This document shows, piece after piece, positions 1 to 11,200 of a DNA stretch of 64,000 nt. Location of the stretch: positions 62,001 through 126,000 of the forward strand of contig NW_024104766.1 in NCBI RefSeq assembly GCF_003945595.2. The letters are read 5' to 3'. Numbering within the stretch: the stretch's first letter is position 1; every line of letters starts with the position of its first letter. The position numbers were made by a program, and so were the translations under genes. The stretch is from Pipra filicauda. Lineage: Eukaryota > Chordata > Aves > Passeriformes > Pipridae. Under the pieces are notes generated by a model. The model searched no databases, was not told the origin of the DNA, and worked only from the letters and a program-made list of their open reading frames with translations.

Positions 1-153
1 TTATCAATCTTCGTTTAGCTTTAGCAGCACAAGCAATATTTAACAGCCTCAAATGTCCACCCATTTTCTACAAGAGAAAAGCATAAGTTATACATAACAG
101 CCTGGTTACTCCCTGTCATCCCAAATTATCAGAAAAAAAATACTCACTCTTAC
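1..153 (-). other. RAPGEF2: RAPGEF2 intron (5' part)
   Basis: Intron sequence beginning at the donor GTAAGA of the 261-154 exon and running out of the window. Nothing else is visible in it. Confidence 0.85.
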
Positions 154-261
154 CTCCCTCTCCAAATTGTTCTCAAATTCTTCCAGAAATCGAGTCATAG
201 CAGGATCTCCTTCAAAATCATTGAAGTGATTGTTCACCCACAACAGTACTACCCGTGTAAC
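154..261 (-). CDS. RAPGEF2: RAPGEF2 exon, REM domain, second part
   Basis: A 108-nt exon of 36 codons, phase 0/0, short-form residues about 329-364. It reads [20 protein letters not shown] and then [16 protein letters not shown]. The acceptor is ...ATTAATTTTCAG and the donor is GAG|GTAAGA. It continues the REM domain from the exon at 3393-3229 without a break in frame. FENNLERE favours RAPGEF2 over RAPGEF6. The next exon is below position 1 and is not visible. Confidence 0.95.
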
Positions 262-3228
262 CTGAAAATTAATGAGGGATATAAATATTTTCTAGGAATA
301 CTCAGACCAACACTACTGCTAAATCCTTTAAAAATCCTGTTCCTTAAAGGCCCTGTAAATTTCCACTGGAATCCTAAATATTATACATACATATATATAT
401 ATATCTCCAAAGCAAACTTTACTAATATGTGATCATTTATCAGGAGGATAGAACAAATTAAGTATTAAAATTGTTTTCACTTGTATAAGCAACTGTATGC
501 TGTATTGCATAATGAATACTAAGAGTCAGAAAATTAACACTGGCTGTATGAAATTTGACTAAGTAGGGAATAGTGCACACAGGAAAAAGCCAATGACATA
601 GATCCATTTCTGACCTATAACAACAATTTCCTGTTCATGTACATTTCCAAATCTGCTTAATTCTTCAAGCACATGATCATAAAGCTTACGAGACAGCTTT
701 ATATTGGTTCTTGAATCTCATGTCTTTAGATGTGCCACCATTAACTTCATTTGCCACTTATCTGTGTAAAAGAGTTATTGTATGTTTAGAGAGGCAGGAA
801 AAAGGAGCTCTTGCACGATGCAGAAAAAGAGTTTTAACAGCAAAATCCTACAATTTCTTTCCTTAGAGTCAATCTTTCTGTTTACTCCTCCTTCTTTCTT
901 TCCACCACTACTCCCCAGAAGCAACTACAATTCTTCAAGTTTAGAAGAATCTTAGCTGGTATTTTACAGTTTGTTAGGAAAAAAACCCTAAAGGAATACT
1001 GCTAATTAATACTAATGAAGGTAACGCCACAAAATAAGAGCTTCATTTTTTAAAACTATATGCTTCCACTATAATATTCTCTTTTAGCATGTGATTTGAT
1101 TTGGAACATCAGCAGCACTGATGATGAAATAAAGAGTTTTGATGTCTTGAATTAATATTTATTCACACTTTTTTAAAAAGTTGTTTAATCCAAAATGGTT
1201 GTGCCACTCAACACTACCTCTAAAAATACAGCTGCATTTCTTCTTTTATGTTGGGAAAGTAAATTAGTAGGGATAAATCTCCAAAAATTTCAAAACCTAG
1301 AGCTTAAGAACAAAGTCTCATAAAAATTTTAATCACCTAGTGCTAACCTCTGTCCATTCTTCGTGTCTGCACAAAATCTAAACATCTGCAGCCTCATATG
1401 CTAAAGGGCTGACACCAGGCATGTAAAACCAAACACTGCCACCTTCACATACAGTTTCTAAGTAGTTTTCCTTTTACCTCAGAAAAGCAAATGAATTCAG
1501 AAGAATTGCTGAAATTAATGACCAAACTAATAAGGTACTTCAGAAGTCCTCAAGAGTTCTAACAGAAGGCAACTGCACAGCACTATGTGCTGCAGCTCCC
1601 AGCCACAGGGACATACTTGAGATTTTTCCACCTTTGAAATTGAAGATGAACTTCATTCCTGTTAAAAAGTTCTGATATTTTTCAATACTGTGGTTGACAC
1701 TGGAAGATCTAGACAACGTCTGGATAAATTTAGGCTAATTGCAGATTTTCTAAATTGGCTGGGAAGTTGCAAACCATACCACATAACATACTATAAACTT
1801 CTACAGTAACAGCCTCACTTCAGTGCTGCTTTCCAAGTTAGGACTTACTAATCTATACCCAAAGGACATCATGCTGGGAAGATTTGAATGGTGACTTCCA
1901 AAGGAATGCCACTACTCGTGTCACAATCAGGAACATCATTAAAAGACAATTAAAGCTGTAAAATCAAGTACCCTGCTGCTCAGCAAAATCATCAGTAAGG
2001 CTGGATCTCAAGAGTCCCAGTATGATTACTCCTGAGTACTAGTCATGCCCAGGAAATTTTACTCACTCCTTTCAGTCTCCTCACAGACTATCAGCCCCCA
2101 GTATGAAAGGGTCAAAATCTTGCAGATTCCTTATTCCCTACTTGCTTATCTCCACTTGTCTCAAGCTGTTCTCTGCCTCTTGCCTTTCTGTCAGTGCTAC
2201 TGGATGTCAGAAAAGGTTGGTCATTGAGGCAGCAGAACAAAGAGCTGCTCTGTGTTCAGACCTGATATCAGCAACTGTGCTGGCTCATGCTTTTACAGAG
2301 GCTGAGGGGATTATCCACTGGAGGACAAGCAAAGTGAGTTTAAAGACGAACTCCAATATTATAGCTCTGAAGCTGTAACAGTATTAGCTGCAAAGCCTAT
2401 CCTCTGCCAGATGTATGATCCTTCCTCCGAGGCATAGCTATACTAGCATTTCTAGAAGAAATATCTAGATTTAAATAAAAGTTGAAAACCAAATTTCTCT
2501 TTAGCCTTAATAATAAAATTCTCTTGTTTTCAAATTTAAAAAAAAAAAAGTCTGGAAATTTTTACTACTTATTTTACATATGAAAAAGTTGCATACAAGT
2601 GAAAATAAAGCAATATAGTGTGAAGTACAATATATCCTCAATAGACAGTGTGCCAAAAGTGCATAAACCTTATTCTTCCACCATGGAAATTTTATTTAGG
2701 GAAGAGGATATTTGATTGCTTTCTTGTGTTTGGGTTGGGTTTAGTGGGGTTTTTTTAATGCCACATAAAGCTCAACAGATTCTTAATGCATGCATTTTCT
2801 AGTCTCTTCACAAAAAAAAAAAAAAAAAAACACAACAAAAAACAAGAAAGTTTGCCAAGTTGTGTACAGAAAAACAGAACTCAGTTATATACTCAAATCT
2901 GGAGACACAATAAAATTCTATTCAATCACATGAAATAAAAATACTGATTATTGGAAAAAACCTTTCTGTATACTTGCAAACAACTAAGTTATGTTGTAAA
3001 AACACAGCAAGGTAAAAACATGGCTAATTTACCTTTCCTGAACACATTAATATTTAAATAAAATGAGGATAACATGTTCTTAGTTTTAGCCATATATTCT
3101 GCCATTAAAATATGTCCCTAGCTATTCGTGTCTCATTCAGTTTAATCATTCTCTCTAAAACATATTTTATTTAACAGCTTATGTTTCAATTCAAATGGTA
3201 ACAGGTGCATAATTCAGGAGATTTTAAC
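262..3228 (-). other. RAPGEF2: RAPGEF2 intron between the two REM exons
   Basis: About 3 kb, AT-rich. It contains a short TA microsatellite at about 385-404 and a poly-A run at 2812-2830. No gene, RNA gene or recognisable transposon was seen. Confidence 0.85.
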
Positions 3229-3393
3229 CTTATCCCTGAGGCTGGGGTCATTGAACCACTCCAACAATTTCTTGCCCACTTCCATTGGGCTGGAAAGAAA
3301 GGTCCGATACGTCAACAGGAAGTCTTCTATAAATGTTGGGTCTACCACAGAGTGCTCTTCCACCAAATGCATTGTTAACCTTTCAGCTGTTCC
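3229..3393 (-). CDS. RAPGEF2: RAPGEF2 exon, REM (RasGEF N-terminal) domain, first part
   Basis: A 165-nt exon of 55 codons, phase 0/0, short-form residues about 274-328. It reads [20 protein letters not shown], then the conserved REM core [16 protein letters not shown], then [12 protein letters not shown]. The acceptor is ...TTTTTTAATAG. The donor is AAG|GTTAAA, weaker than the other donors here. The REM domain packs against and stabilises the CDC25-homology catalytic domain encoded downstream, outside this window. Confidence 0.95.
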
Positions 3394-5580
3394 CTATTAA
3401 AAAACAAAACAATGAAAATAAATCTTAGTTATTAAAATAAATTTTCAACACATGCAAATGTGTTTTCTTAATGAAGATGTATTACACTAGAAAGAATACT
3501 GCCATCCATTAACTGATAAACTAAGCAAACATAATGCCTTAAACACTGTGATAAGAAATGTTAAAAATTTATGTAATTAATTTCTACAGAAATCACCTAG
3601 TTGTCAATGTGCATATTTATAAAGAAAATCTAGAAATAGTAACAGTCTATTTTCAAATATATATTTTTAATGCTCTCAACTAATCCGGGATCTAACTTGC
3701 CAAGTTAAGAAGTTTATAGAACATAGACTTTTGCAAGAGACTCTTTCTTTTGCTTTTACCTTGATGACAATGTGACCTTTTCTTGTTCCAGTGCGATCAA
3801 GCTCTCTGTGTTCCTTCACCATCACAATCTCCCCTTCCTCTTCCACCTTCTGCATGTTCTTTTCCACTTGATTGAGGATGCGGCAATAATCTTGCTGGGC
3901 TATACAAACAAACTGGAAAGAATCATCACGCACCAATATTAAAAGGTAAAATCTTCAGAAAAGCATGTAGACTTAAGCTGCAAGTACTCTATTAATAGAA
4001 AAGATAAAGAAGTTTCTCCACCTGCAGTGAGTCAAATTTGTCTTTCCAGCAGTTCAGCTGTAGTAAGCAGATGAATACATAAGCACAGTACTTTCACTAC
4101 AATCTTGCAGTTAGGGGAGACCAAGATCCATTAGAGCAACATGATTTAGCATTATCAGCCATTTTTGCTTTGACCTCCTCACTGCTGGAGATATAGTTCA
4201 GTGCCCTAGCCAGTATTTTTTTCTCCCATGAAAGGTTTTGTGTTTAGAAGGGTTTAAAGAGTGAAGTGAAAACTTAGCTTTTATTTTTTGTTCCTATTGC
4301 TATGGTAAATTATTTTCATTTTTCATAGCTATTATTACTATTAAGGTCTATCTTTAAGAAAACAAACGTTTATTCAATTAATGAGTGCAGGCACACAGAA
4401 ACAAATTATTTCTGGATTAAAGCATACAGCAGGAAAATTATTTTCTACAATCACCTGTTCAGCCAAGAATATGTGCAAGAATAACTATCTTAAGAATATT
4501 CCTACACTGTGCAAATATAATTAAGAACAACTACAAAACTTAGAAAGACAACACTTGTACACAGTATGAATTACCTTCTATAACTTGTTAAAATTTTTAT
4601 GCCTTTGTCTCTTTCTGGAGGCAAGATTAAGCTGTCTTCATATATGAAGTTGGGTATCTTAACTGAGAGGAAATAAGCATTTCTTCTGATTAAAAAGTTG
4701 TTAAATCATCATGCATGTGCTTAAGACAAAGGCATGAGAATCAGAGACAGTATTTTCTCCTGCATTCTTTAAACTCATTTACACACCATTTCTTTTTTCC
4801 AGCACGTAGTAGTAGCTGAAACAAGTCCCATGGTTTGGATTTGTTGAAAACATTATCCTAACAAGAAACCATTTACGCACATTTTGTAAGTTAGATGGGC
4901 AAACCAAACCAAGTGACTTCATTAATACATTTACACCCATTCCAAAGGTCATCTTCTTGAAGTTAATTAGCCATCAGGACCAAGTAGAATGCTTAATTTG
5001 GCCAAGGCTCAGCTATTATTTTCTGGATGGGAATAAGCAAATAGCATACCCATACCACATACCCAGATTAGGGCCAGTATGCCATGAGAAGCATTCCTTA
5101 CATCTGACTGCTACTATTATAGCAAACATCAAGGCTTTTTCCTTGAAAGGCCAGATTAGCTGAAAGTAGATTTTTCACTCAAACCATGGGAGAATTTGTA
5201 TTACCTAATATTCAGTAGCTGAGTCGAGTAAGGAAGAGTTATTAGCTGTAGAAGTAAAAGAGCCTGTAAATGGCTAACAGACCTTAAGATCCTACTATGG
5301 GAACACTGGAAGCAATGCGTGGAACGGGTTGATGGGCCTCAAGTTCTGAAGAAAGCATGTAGGCAAACCTCCTCACCCAAAATGATCCCTATCCAGAAGA
5401 AGATAACTCAATTTCCCAGATGGTGGGGAAATGCAGGAGCCATATCACCCAACTAGTGTCCAGGGTTACCCACTGGAGATTTTATATATATTCATTTTAA
5501 AATAAAACTCTGTCTCTTTACTGAGTTGCATCACACCCAAATGTTTGTGAATTTGCATGTATTACAGTCCGACACTCTAC
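3394..5580 (-). other. RAPGEF2: RAPGEF2 introns flanking exon 3912-3760
   Basis: Introns 3394-3759 and 3913-5580, interrupted only by the exon at 3760-3912. The second holds unremarkable AT-rich sequence. A slightly more GC-rich stretch at about 5230-5470 may be an old repeat that I cannot name. Confidence 0.8.
3760..3912 (-). CDS. RAPGEF2: RAPGEF2 exon, end of cNMP-like domain and lead into REM
   Basis: A 153-nt exon of 51 codons, phase 0/0, short-form residues about 223-273. It reads [20 protein letters not shown] and then [19 protein letters not shown], ending GHIVIK. The acceptor is ...GATTCTTTCCAG and the donor is AAG|GTAAAA. It closes the cyclic-nucleotide-binding-like fold with its C-terminal helix and starts the connector to the REM domain. 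The reading frame runs on past the donor into the intron to about 3676, but that extension is unrelated to the family, so the donor is taken as the true exon end. Confidence 0.95.
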
Positions 5581-5739
5581 CTGGCAGTCATCCACTTTGG
5601 TTCTCATCACTCCTTTCATATATTCCTTTTCCATGGTAGGGGAAACACCAAAACTGTTCCCCATGCACAGTATCTCTGTTCTTCCATCAGGATACGTAAC
5701 CTCCACAGAGCCATTCAAAATGACTGACCAGGAATCCAG
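5581..5739 (-). CDS. RAPGEF2: RAPGEF2 exon, core of cNMP-binding-like domain
   Basis: A 159-nt exon of 53 codons, phase 0/0, short-form residues about 170-222. It starts [20 protein letters not shown], continues [10 protein letters not shown] and ends KVDDCQ. The acceptor is ...GATTTGTAG and the donor is CAG|GTAGAG. The G-x-S-x-E-V and M-G-x-S-F-G segments are the beta-roll core. The phosphate-binding cassette of a true cAMP-binding domain (FGE...R-A) is not intact: the sequence has FGVSP instead. That agrees with an atypical domain. The residues RTE after PDG appear to differ from mammals (KAE in my memory). Confidence 0.95.
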
Positions 5740-6262
5740 CTACAAATCAAACGTTGCAGGATACATGAAGACCAAGTCACTTAATATTGTATTATCATAC
5801 TCTATAAATACAAGATTCACAACTTTTCTAAAGCAAAAGTTATTTTTAGCACCTATTGAAAAAATTATAACCTAGTTTGCCTTAAATGTACAGTATTTCA
5901 AGCTCAAGAAACCTGAGGTCTTAAGTTTATCTTTAATATTAAGAAGCAATGTAAGAATGTGGGGAAAAAAAGAAAGAAGGTTTTAAAACACCACTTAAAC
6001 ACTGAAATAAACTTCCCAGATCAGCTCAGATAGGCAGGAAGCATTTTGTACAGTATTGAGAATGTTTTATTATGTTTTTATTGCATAAGAAATGTGTGAG
6101 TGCTTAAACAAAAGCTTTCAGACTAATCCACAACAAAAAGAGGCTTGATTTACCTGATCAATGTTACCTTTTTTTTTTTTTAAAGCAACAAAGGAGGACT
6201 TTAACCCTGTGGAATCTGGGATGTTTGGTATAATAGGAGAGTCAAAAGCAACTTCTACTGAC
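5740..6262 (-). other. RAPGEF2: RAPGEF2 intron
   Basis: A 523-bp intron. It contains a 12-base T run near 6169-6180 and no other feature. Confidence 0.85.
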
Positions 6263-6399
6263 CTCTTCTCCATCGTTTAGTACAATAGTTCCTGCTCTCT
6301 CCACAACTGCAAACACCATTACAGCACAGAGCTCTCTCCTCACTGACATTGTCATGTTGGCAAAAGCAGGCAATTGATGCATGAATTCCAGTAGTTGTT
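6263..6399 (-). CDS. RAPGEF2: RAPGEF2 exon, start of cNMP-binding-like domain
   Basis: A 137-nt exon. Two bases complete Glu and the exon then reads [20 protein letters not shown] and on to VLNDGEE, short-form residues about 124-169. The acceptor is pyrimidine-rich (...TTTTTCTCCTTCAG) and the donor GAG|GTCAGT is acceptable but not ideal. It encodes the helix and first strands of the cyclic-nucleotide-binding-fold domain found in all PDZ-GEFs. cAMP binding by this domain has been disputed in the literature, so it is best called 'cNMP-binding-like'. Confidence 0.95.
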
Positions 6400-8110
6400 C
6401 TGAAGGAGAAAAAGCCCACTGAGTCGTGCATGTCAAAACAACAAAGCACTGTAAAGATAGTTCTTCAGCAAGATGCCTGAGGCTACTTAAGCTAAAATGC
6501 TGCACAATCGTTTCTGTATCCTAATAAATCATGTACAGTGGCCTGTTTTAATTACTGGGTATTTTGTAGACACAGACTGGCTGGTCATATCATCAGTAGA
6601 AGCCCTGCAAAGTAAAAGCATAATGGAAGAATTGTAATGTAACCAAGAGCTCTGAATACAACCAATGATATTTGTAATACTCCAGTCAGCATAATAACTC
6701 CCTTAAGACTAGGACAGGACTATATAAAACACAGTAAGACAAACTGAGCAAGTTGTTTGGTAAAGCCATCCCCTCCTAGGTTAGACCTAACAGTAAATTG
6801 TACTTGATCATTATCTGGTGGTTTCACAAAGTTCCTCTCAGACGGACCAGATAGGATTACTGTCTTAAAGGTGACTACTGCTGCTCTGACTTCTGCATGC
6901 CATTGAGTTGCACTTGTATTCAACAACATACTTCTTGCATTTTCATTTTTTATATTGTTCATAACTACAGTACTCAATTTTACTTAGCAGTCCTGCTGAA
7001 TGAGTATATGCCCTAAGAACATTTTTGCATCCAGTTTGATCTAAAACATCTACTAAAAGGGTTCAATAGGACCCCATCTTTTTCCTAAATCACAGAAAGT
7101 TTGCAGTTAGAAGGGATCTCTGAAGATCATCTGGTCAAACCTGCCTGCTCAAGCAGAGCCACCTACAGCCACTTGCACAGGAACGTTTCCGAATATCTTT
7201 TGAATATCTTTACGGAGGAACACTAACACCTCTCCAGGCAACCTCTGCCAGTGCTCAGTCACAGCTAAAAAAAGCATTTCCTTGTATTCAAATAGAGCCT
7301 CCTGTGTTCCCATTTGTGCCTCTTGTCTTCTCACTAGGCACCACTGAGAAGAGTCTGGCTGTCATATTTACACCCTCACTCCAGGTATTTGTATGCATTA
7401 ATGAGATCTCTGAGTCTTCTCCAAGCTGAACAGTCCCAGCTCTCTTAGATCTTCCTCATATAGAAGACGCTCTAGTCCCTTAATCATCTGATAATCAACC
7501 TTAATCATCATTTAGTCATACTTCAATAAAAGAAAAAAATCAAATCTCCCCAGTGAAACAGATTAGATTTGAATTTAAATTCTAGTTCTGCTTTGCTTTC
7601 AATGTATTTACCTGTATGCTAACATAGCAAATTAGTTTGATTAGAGGCATATTTATGCTCAGGTCTTAACAGTTCCAATGTTTATCACAAATGTCCAATC
7701 ACATCACCACAACTTACAGTTACAAAATACACCCTGATAAGCAGTGTTGATGTTAATGTTGACTTTGCCAAGGTTCTGTCTAACTATTTTCCAGTTCACA
7801 ATGATGTTTATTTCATAAACCTGTTCTGATATCAATTAGAAGCTGATGCTTGAGATCAAAAGGGCAAGCAAGTAATAGGCTTCACCCATATTATGTGCAT
7901 TTTCCTCTTCTTCTTTGTTCACTAGCTGAAATTATGGCATTTATGAATCTCCTTACAGATAATAACTGTAATAATATATAATAATAATAAACACTAAACT
8001 TACCAACTACAAAAGCCAATTATAAAAATAAAACCTCAAGCTCAAAAACTAATTCTTTTGGGGGTGAAGGAGAATATGTTTAACAGTATTTCACACATTG
8101 CAATACTTAC
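6400..8110 (-). other. RAPGEF2: RAPGEF2 intron containing a CR1 fragment
   Basis: A 1.7-kb intron. Apart from the CR1 remnant at about 7088-7493 there is only AT-rich sequence, including an ATA-rich patch near 7970-7990. Confidence 0.85.
7088..7493 (-). mobile_element. CR1 LINE 3' fragment, old
   Basis: About 400 bp matches the 3' end of avian CR1 elements read on the minus strand. On the plus strand one sees AAGATCATCTGGTCAAACC, CTGCTCAAGCAGAGCCACCT, GCACCACTGAGAAGAGTCTG, TCCAAGCTGAACAG and CCAGCTCTCTTAGATCTTCC in the CR1 order. Many substitutions mark it as an old copy. It is 5'-truncated, as is usual for CR1, and has no coding capacity. It lies in the intron between the exons at 8111 and 6399. 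Confidence 0.85.
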
Positions 8111-8288
8111 CAATATCATCATCTGTCCTGTCTATTGGGTCTTTCTCCAAGCAGTCTCTAACAATATCCCTACTCATCAAAGGATCCGATGCCCTTTCAA
8201 TGTCTTCTTCATCATCATCATCTTCAGAATCCACTGCTGTCTCTGGCAATCCACTGAGATCCATATCACCTGCTTCACTTTCTGTAGC
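8111..8288 (-). CDS. RAPGEF2: RAPGEF2 exon, acidic linker
   Basis: A 178-nt exon of 59 codons plus one base (phase 0 start, phase 1 end), short-form residues about 65-123. It opens [20 protein letters not shown] and contains a strongly acidic run ([11 protein letters not shown]) encoded by a short GAT/GAA tract at about 8196-8222. It ends [14 protein letters not shown], leading into the second cyclic-nucleotide-binding-like domain. The acceptor is ...CATGTATTAG and the donor is TTG|GTAAGT. The acidic run is a charged linker and has no catalytic role that I know of. Confidence 0.95.
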
Positions 8289-11200
8289 CTAATACATGTA
8301 TAAACAATTAAAAAAAAAAACAAACACCAAAAAAAATTCAAATGTGTTCTGTTACAGATTTATAGTTAAATGTACAGAAATCTGCCATCCAACAGATCAC
8401 TCAAATTCATCCAATATTTTTTATATTACTTTTTTCTTCACATATCTTTTTTTAGAACAACTAAAGATTAATCTACCAAACTCACGGTGTTTAAACAGAG
8501 CTTTTAACATTCGTTTCAATCAGTCACACATAAAAAGAATTCAACAGACGTTATTTAATCAGGAGGACTTGGGGGGGATGGATGACATATTTCAACCAAC
8601 AATTTCTTGAAATATTAGTTGAACATAATTTTTTCAATAAACAGTTCATTAGACAGTTTCTGTCCCCACCCCAACACGATGTAATTTTAAACAGACAGCT
8701 TTGGGAAATAAGTACAGCATCGAAATGCTACAGGAATTTTGTTACCTCCCAGTAATGTAGGACCATATTTTTCTTTTACAATTCCAGTTGAACATAGTTA
8801 AATATGGCTTTCATTTGCTGATAAACTGCCTAAGAATTTACAGATGCAGAAAAAAATGCAAAATCATTGCTTAAACACCACAGATGGACTACACAGATTT
8901 AACCTCCTTTATATTGTATTAAAATGAATGAAAACATAGTCCAGATATAGCCTGAGGTCGTTAGTATAGCACCTAAAGGTAAATATACTTTAATGACTCA
9001 GTTTGAAGACCAAACACTTAATAAATCCCACAAACATTTGTCTGTCACAGCTGATAAAGCTGCTTTTTCTCAGAACCTGATTTAATACCATGGCAGCTGC
9101 CGAGGCTCAGCTATCACAATTTTTAAGGAAATGCAAGCTTCTAATGAGCAAGTTTTAAACCAAGGCTTGAGAAATCCATTTTCACAGGCCTTGAAGGGAT
9201 GGTTTGTTTCTGAGACACACATGATGCATTCACGACTGCTTTAAAAATAATACATGGGACAAACACGGTTACTGAAGCTTGTTTGATCGATCTGTCTCTC
9301 ACTCTTGTAAAAAAGACAACCCACAAAACTAGGTCACTCTCAAATACAGAGAAGGTAAGACAAATTGCATTGGTAATTTCGTAGAATCATCTTCCCTATC
9401 CCTGCCTCACTAGCTGTGGCTGACATCTGTTACTTTAATGCCACTAAAACAGCCACCTTATGAATGGTAACATATGGCTGGAGATGGATCAGGGCTGCTA
9501 CTGAGAGTCTTAAATGCTTCTGTCCTACAGCACAACACCGGCTTTGTAACGGGGCCTTGTTAATGGAACAAGCATGATAACAATATCTACACAATATTCA
9601 AATTATTCTCACTTTGTGGTTTCGGGTTTGGTTTCTTTTGTTGGTGGTGGTTTGGGGTTTTTTTGTGGCTTTTTTGGTTTAGCTTTTTTTTTTTTTTTTG
9701 CTGTTGTTAAGAAAAATGCTCATTTTTTAAGCAGAATAAGGAAAGATACTACTGGCATACAAACAAATCAGCAAAATGATAGCACCAAAAGCAGTATTTT
9801 CATTAGCAGTCTTACTCTGTTTAACATGCATGTTCCCTATGATACATTTGAAACAGTTGCTGTAACTACTCTTTCAAAATAGCCTTCATCAAAAGTGACT
9901 GGTGGAAAAGTTAGTGGTGATGAGTCAGTAGATACACAGCTTATGACACCAATCTGTCAGAATGTGAAGTTTCCAATAGTGAAAATTCCAGTGACAGTGG
10001 GACTGATTCACAGTCAATTTTGCAAACCTTCCCATTACTAATAAGTGCCCCTCCTACCTGCCCAGGTTAAGCTCTCTCAAAAGCACATTAGTAAAATGAA
10101 TGCAGAACTCAATTTAGTCACACAATGCTAACATACATGAGAAATTTCCACATATTGTACAAAATTTGATAATTAAAAGACAAGTTATTTCACTGTCTTA
10201 GAGCAACAAAAATAAAAAAAGTTGAAGCTCTTTTATCAAGAAAAGTTGATGCTATTTAAAACAAATCCTCACACCGAATTAAATGTAACTTTGTACTCAG
10301 AATAATATTGAAAATACTACTAAAGGCTACAAGCATTTCCTGAAGATGATCACCTTTTACAGAGCTTTTTTTTCTTTTTTTGACAACTAAAGCTATTGGT
10401 GAATGAGAAGCAACTATTTCTAACCTACTAGCTATCAAAAAATACAAACCATTCCAACAAAGCAGCTCAGTATTGAATGTAACAATCTACAAAGTAATGG
10501 AGTTTATTAATTTAAGACACCTTTATAAATATCTTTTGAAAAAAAAAAATTACCTTTTTTCAAGCACCTTTCTGAAAATGCTATGATTACCCAAAAGTTA
10601 GCAAAGGAAGATAAACTTAGCCTTTTCTCATAGGCAATATGTTTTCACAGCAGTAAAAAACCCCCAAACCAACCCAAAACAAAAAACCCTCATTCCACAA
10701 GGACTCCTTGTGTTTATACACGCAAAAAGTTTTGTATCAGTTTTGTTACAAAACCACCACAAATAGTTTTTATTTTGCTTAGTAGCATCACATATGACAT
10801 TAAGTATTCAAGGTCCTCTTGCTGACACGTGAAACTTCATAACCGGTCTGCTCTGAGTATTTCTGCACTCCCTCATGTGTGAGAAAAATCAAGTATGTCT
10901 GCACAGGAACCCTTAGTTAAGAAGCAATAGCCTTGCATCTATCTAAGACTAAAGGGGAAACCTCAATTAGCTCCTTATTAGCTCAGCAGCCGAAAACCAG
11001 AACAACGAGATGAACATCCAACAGAATTTGTACTACAGTCAATCATGAGACTTAGAGTTTTTCAGAGCATTTAATCATGGATGAAGTACACCTCAGAATT
11101 TCCTTTCCTGGATGCATGTTGTACTTTGTTTCTTGGGAAATAAGAGAAATTAGCTTCACTTTAATAAATCTAAAGAGATAGCATGCAAGAAAAATGCTGG

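Noticed and set aside
3676..3759. In-frame extension of the exon 3912-3760 past its donor
   Set aside because: The continuation ([12 protein letters not shown]...) is unlike the family, and the next exon joins perfectly from 3760.
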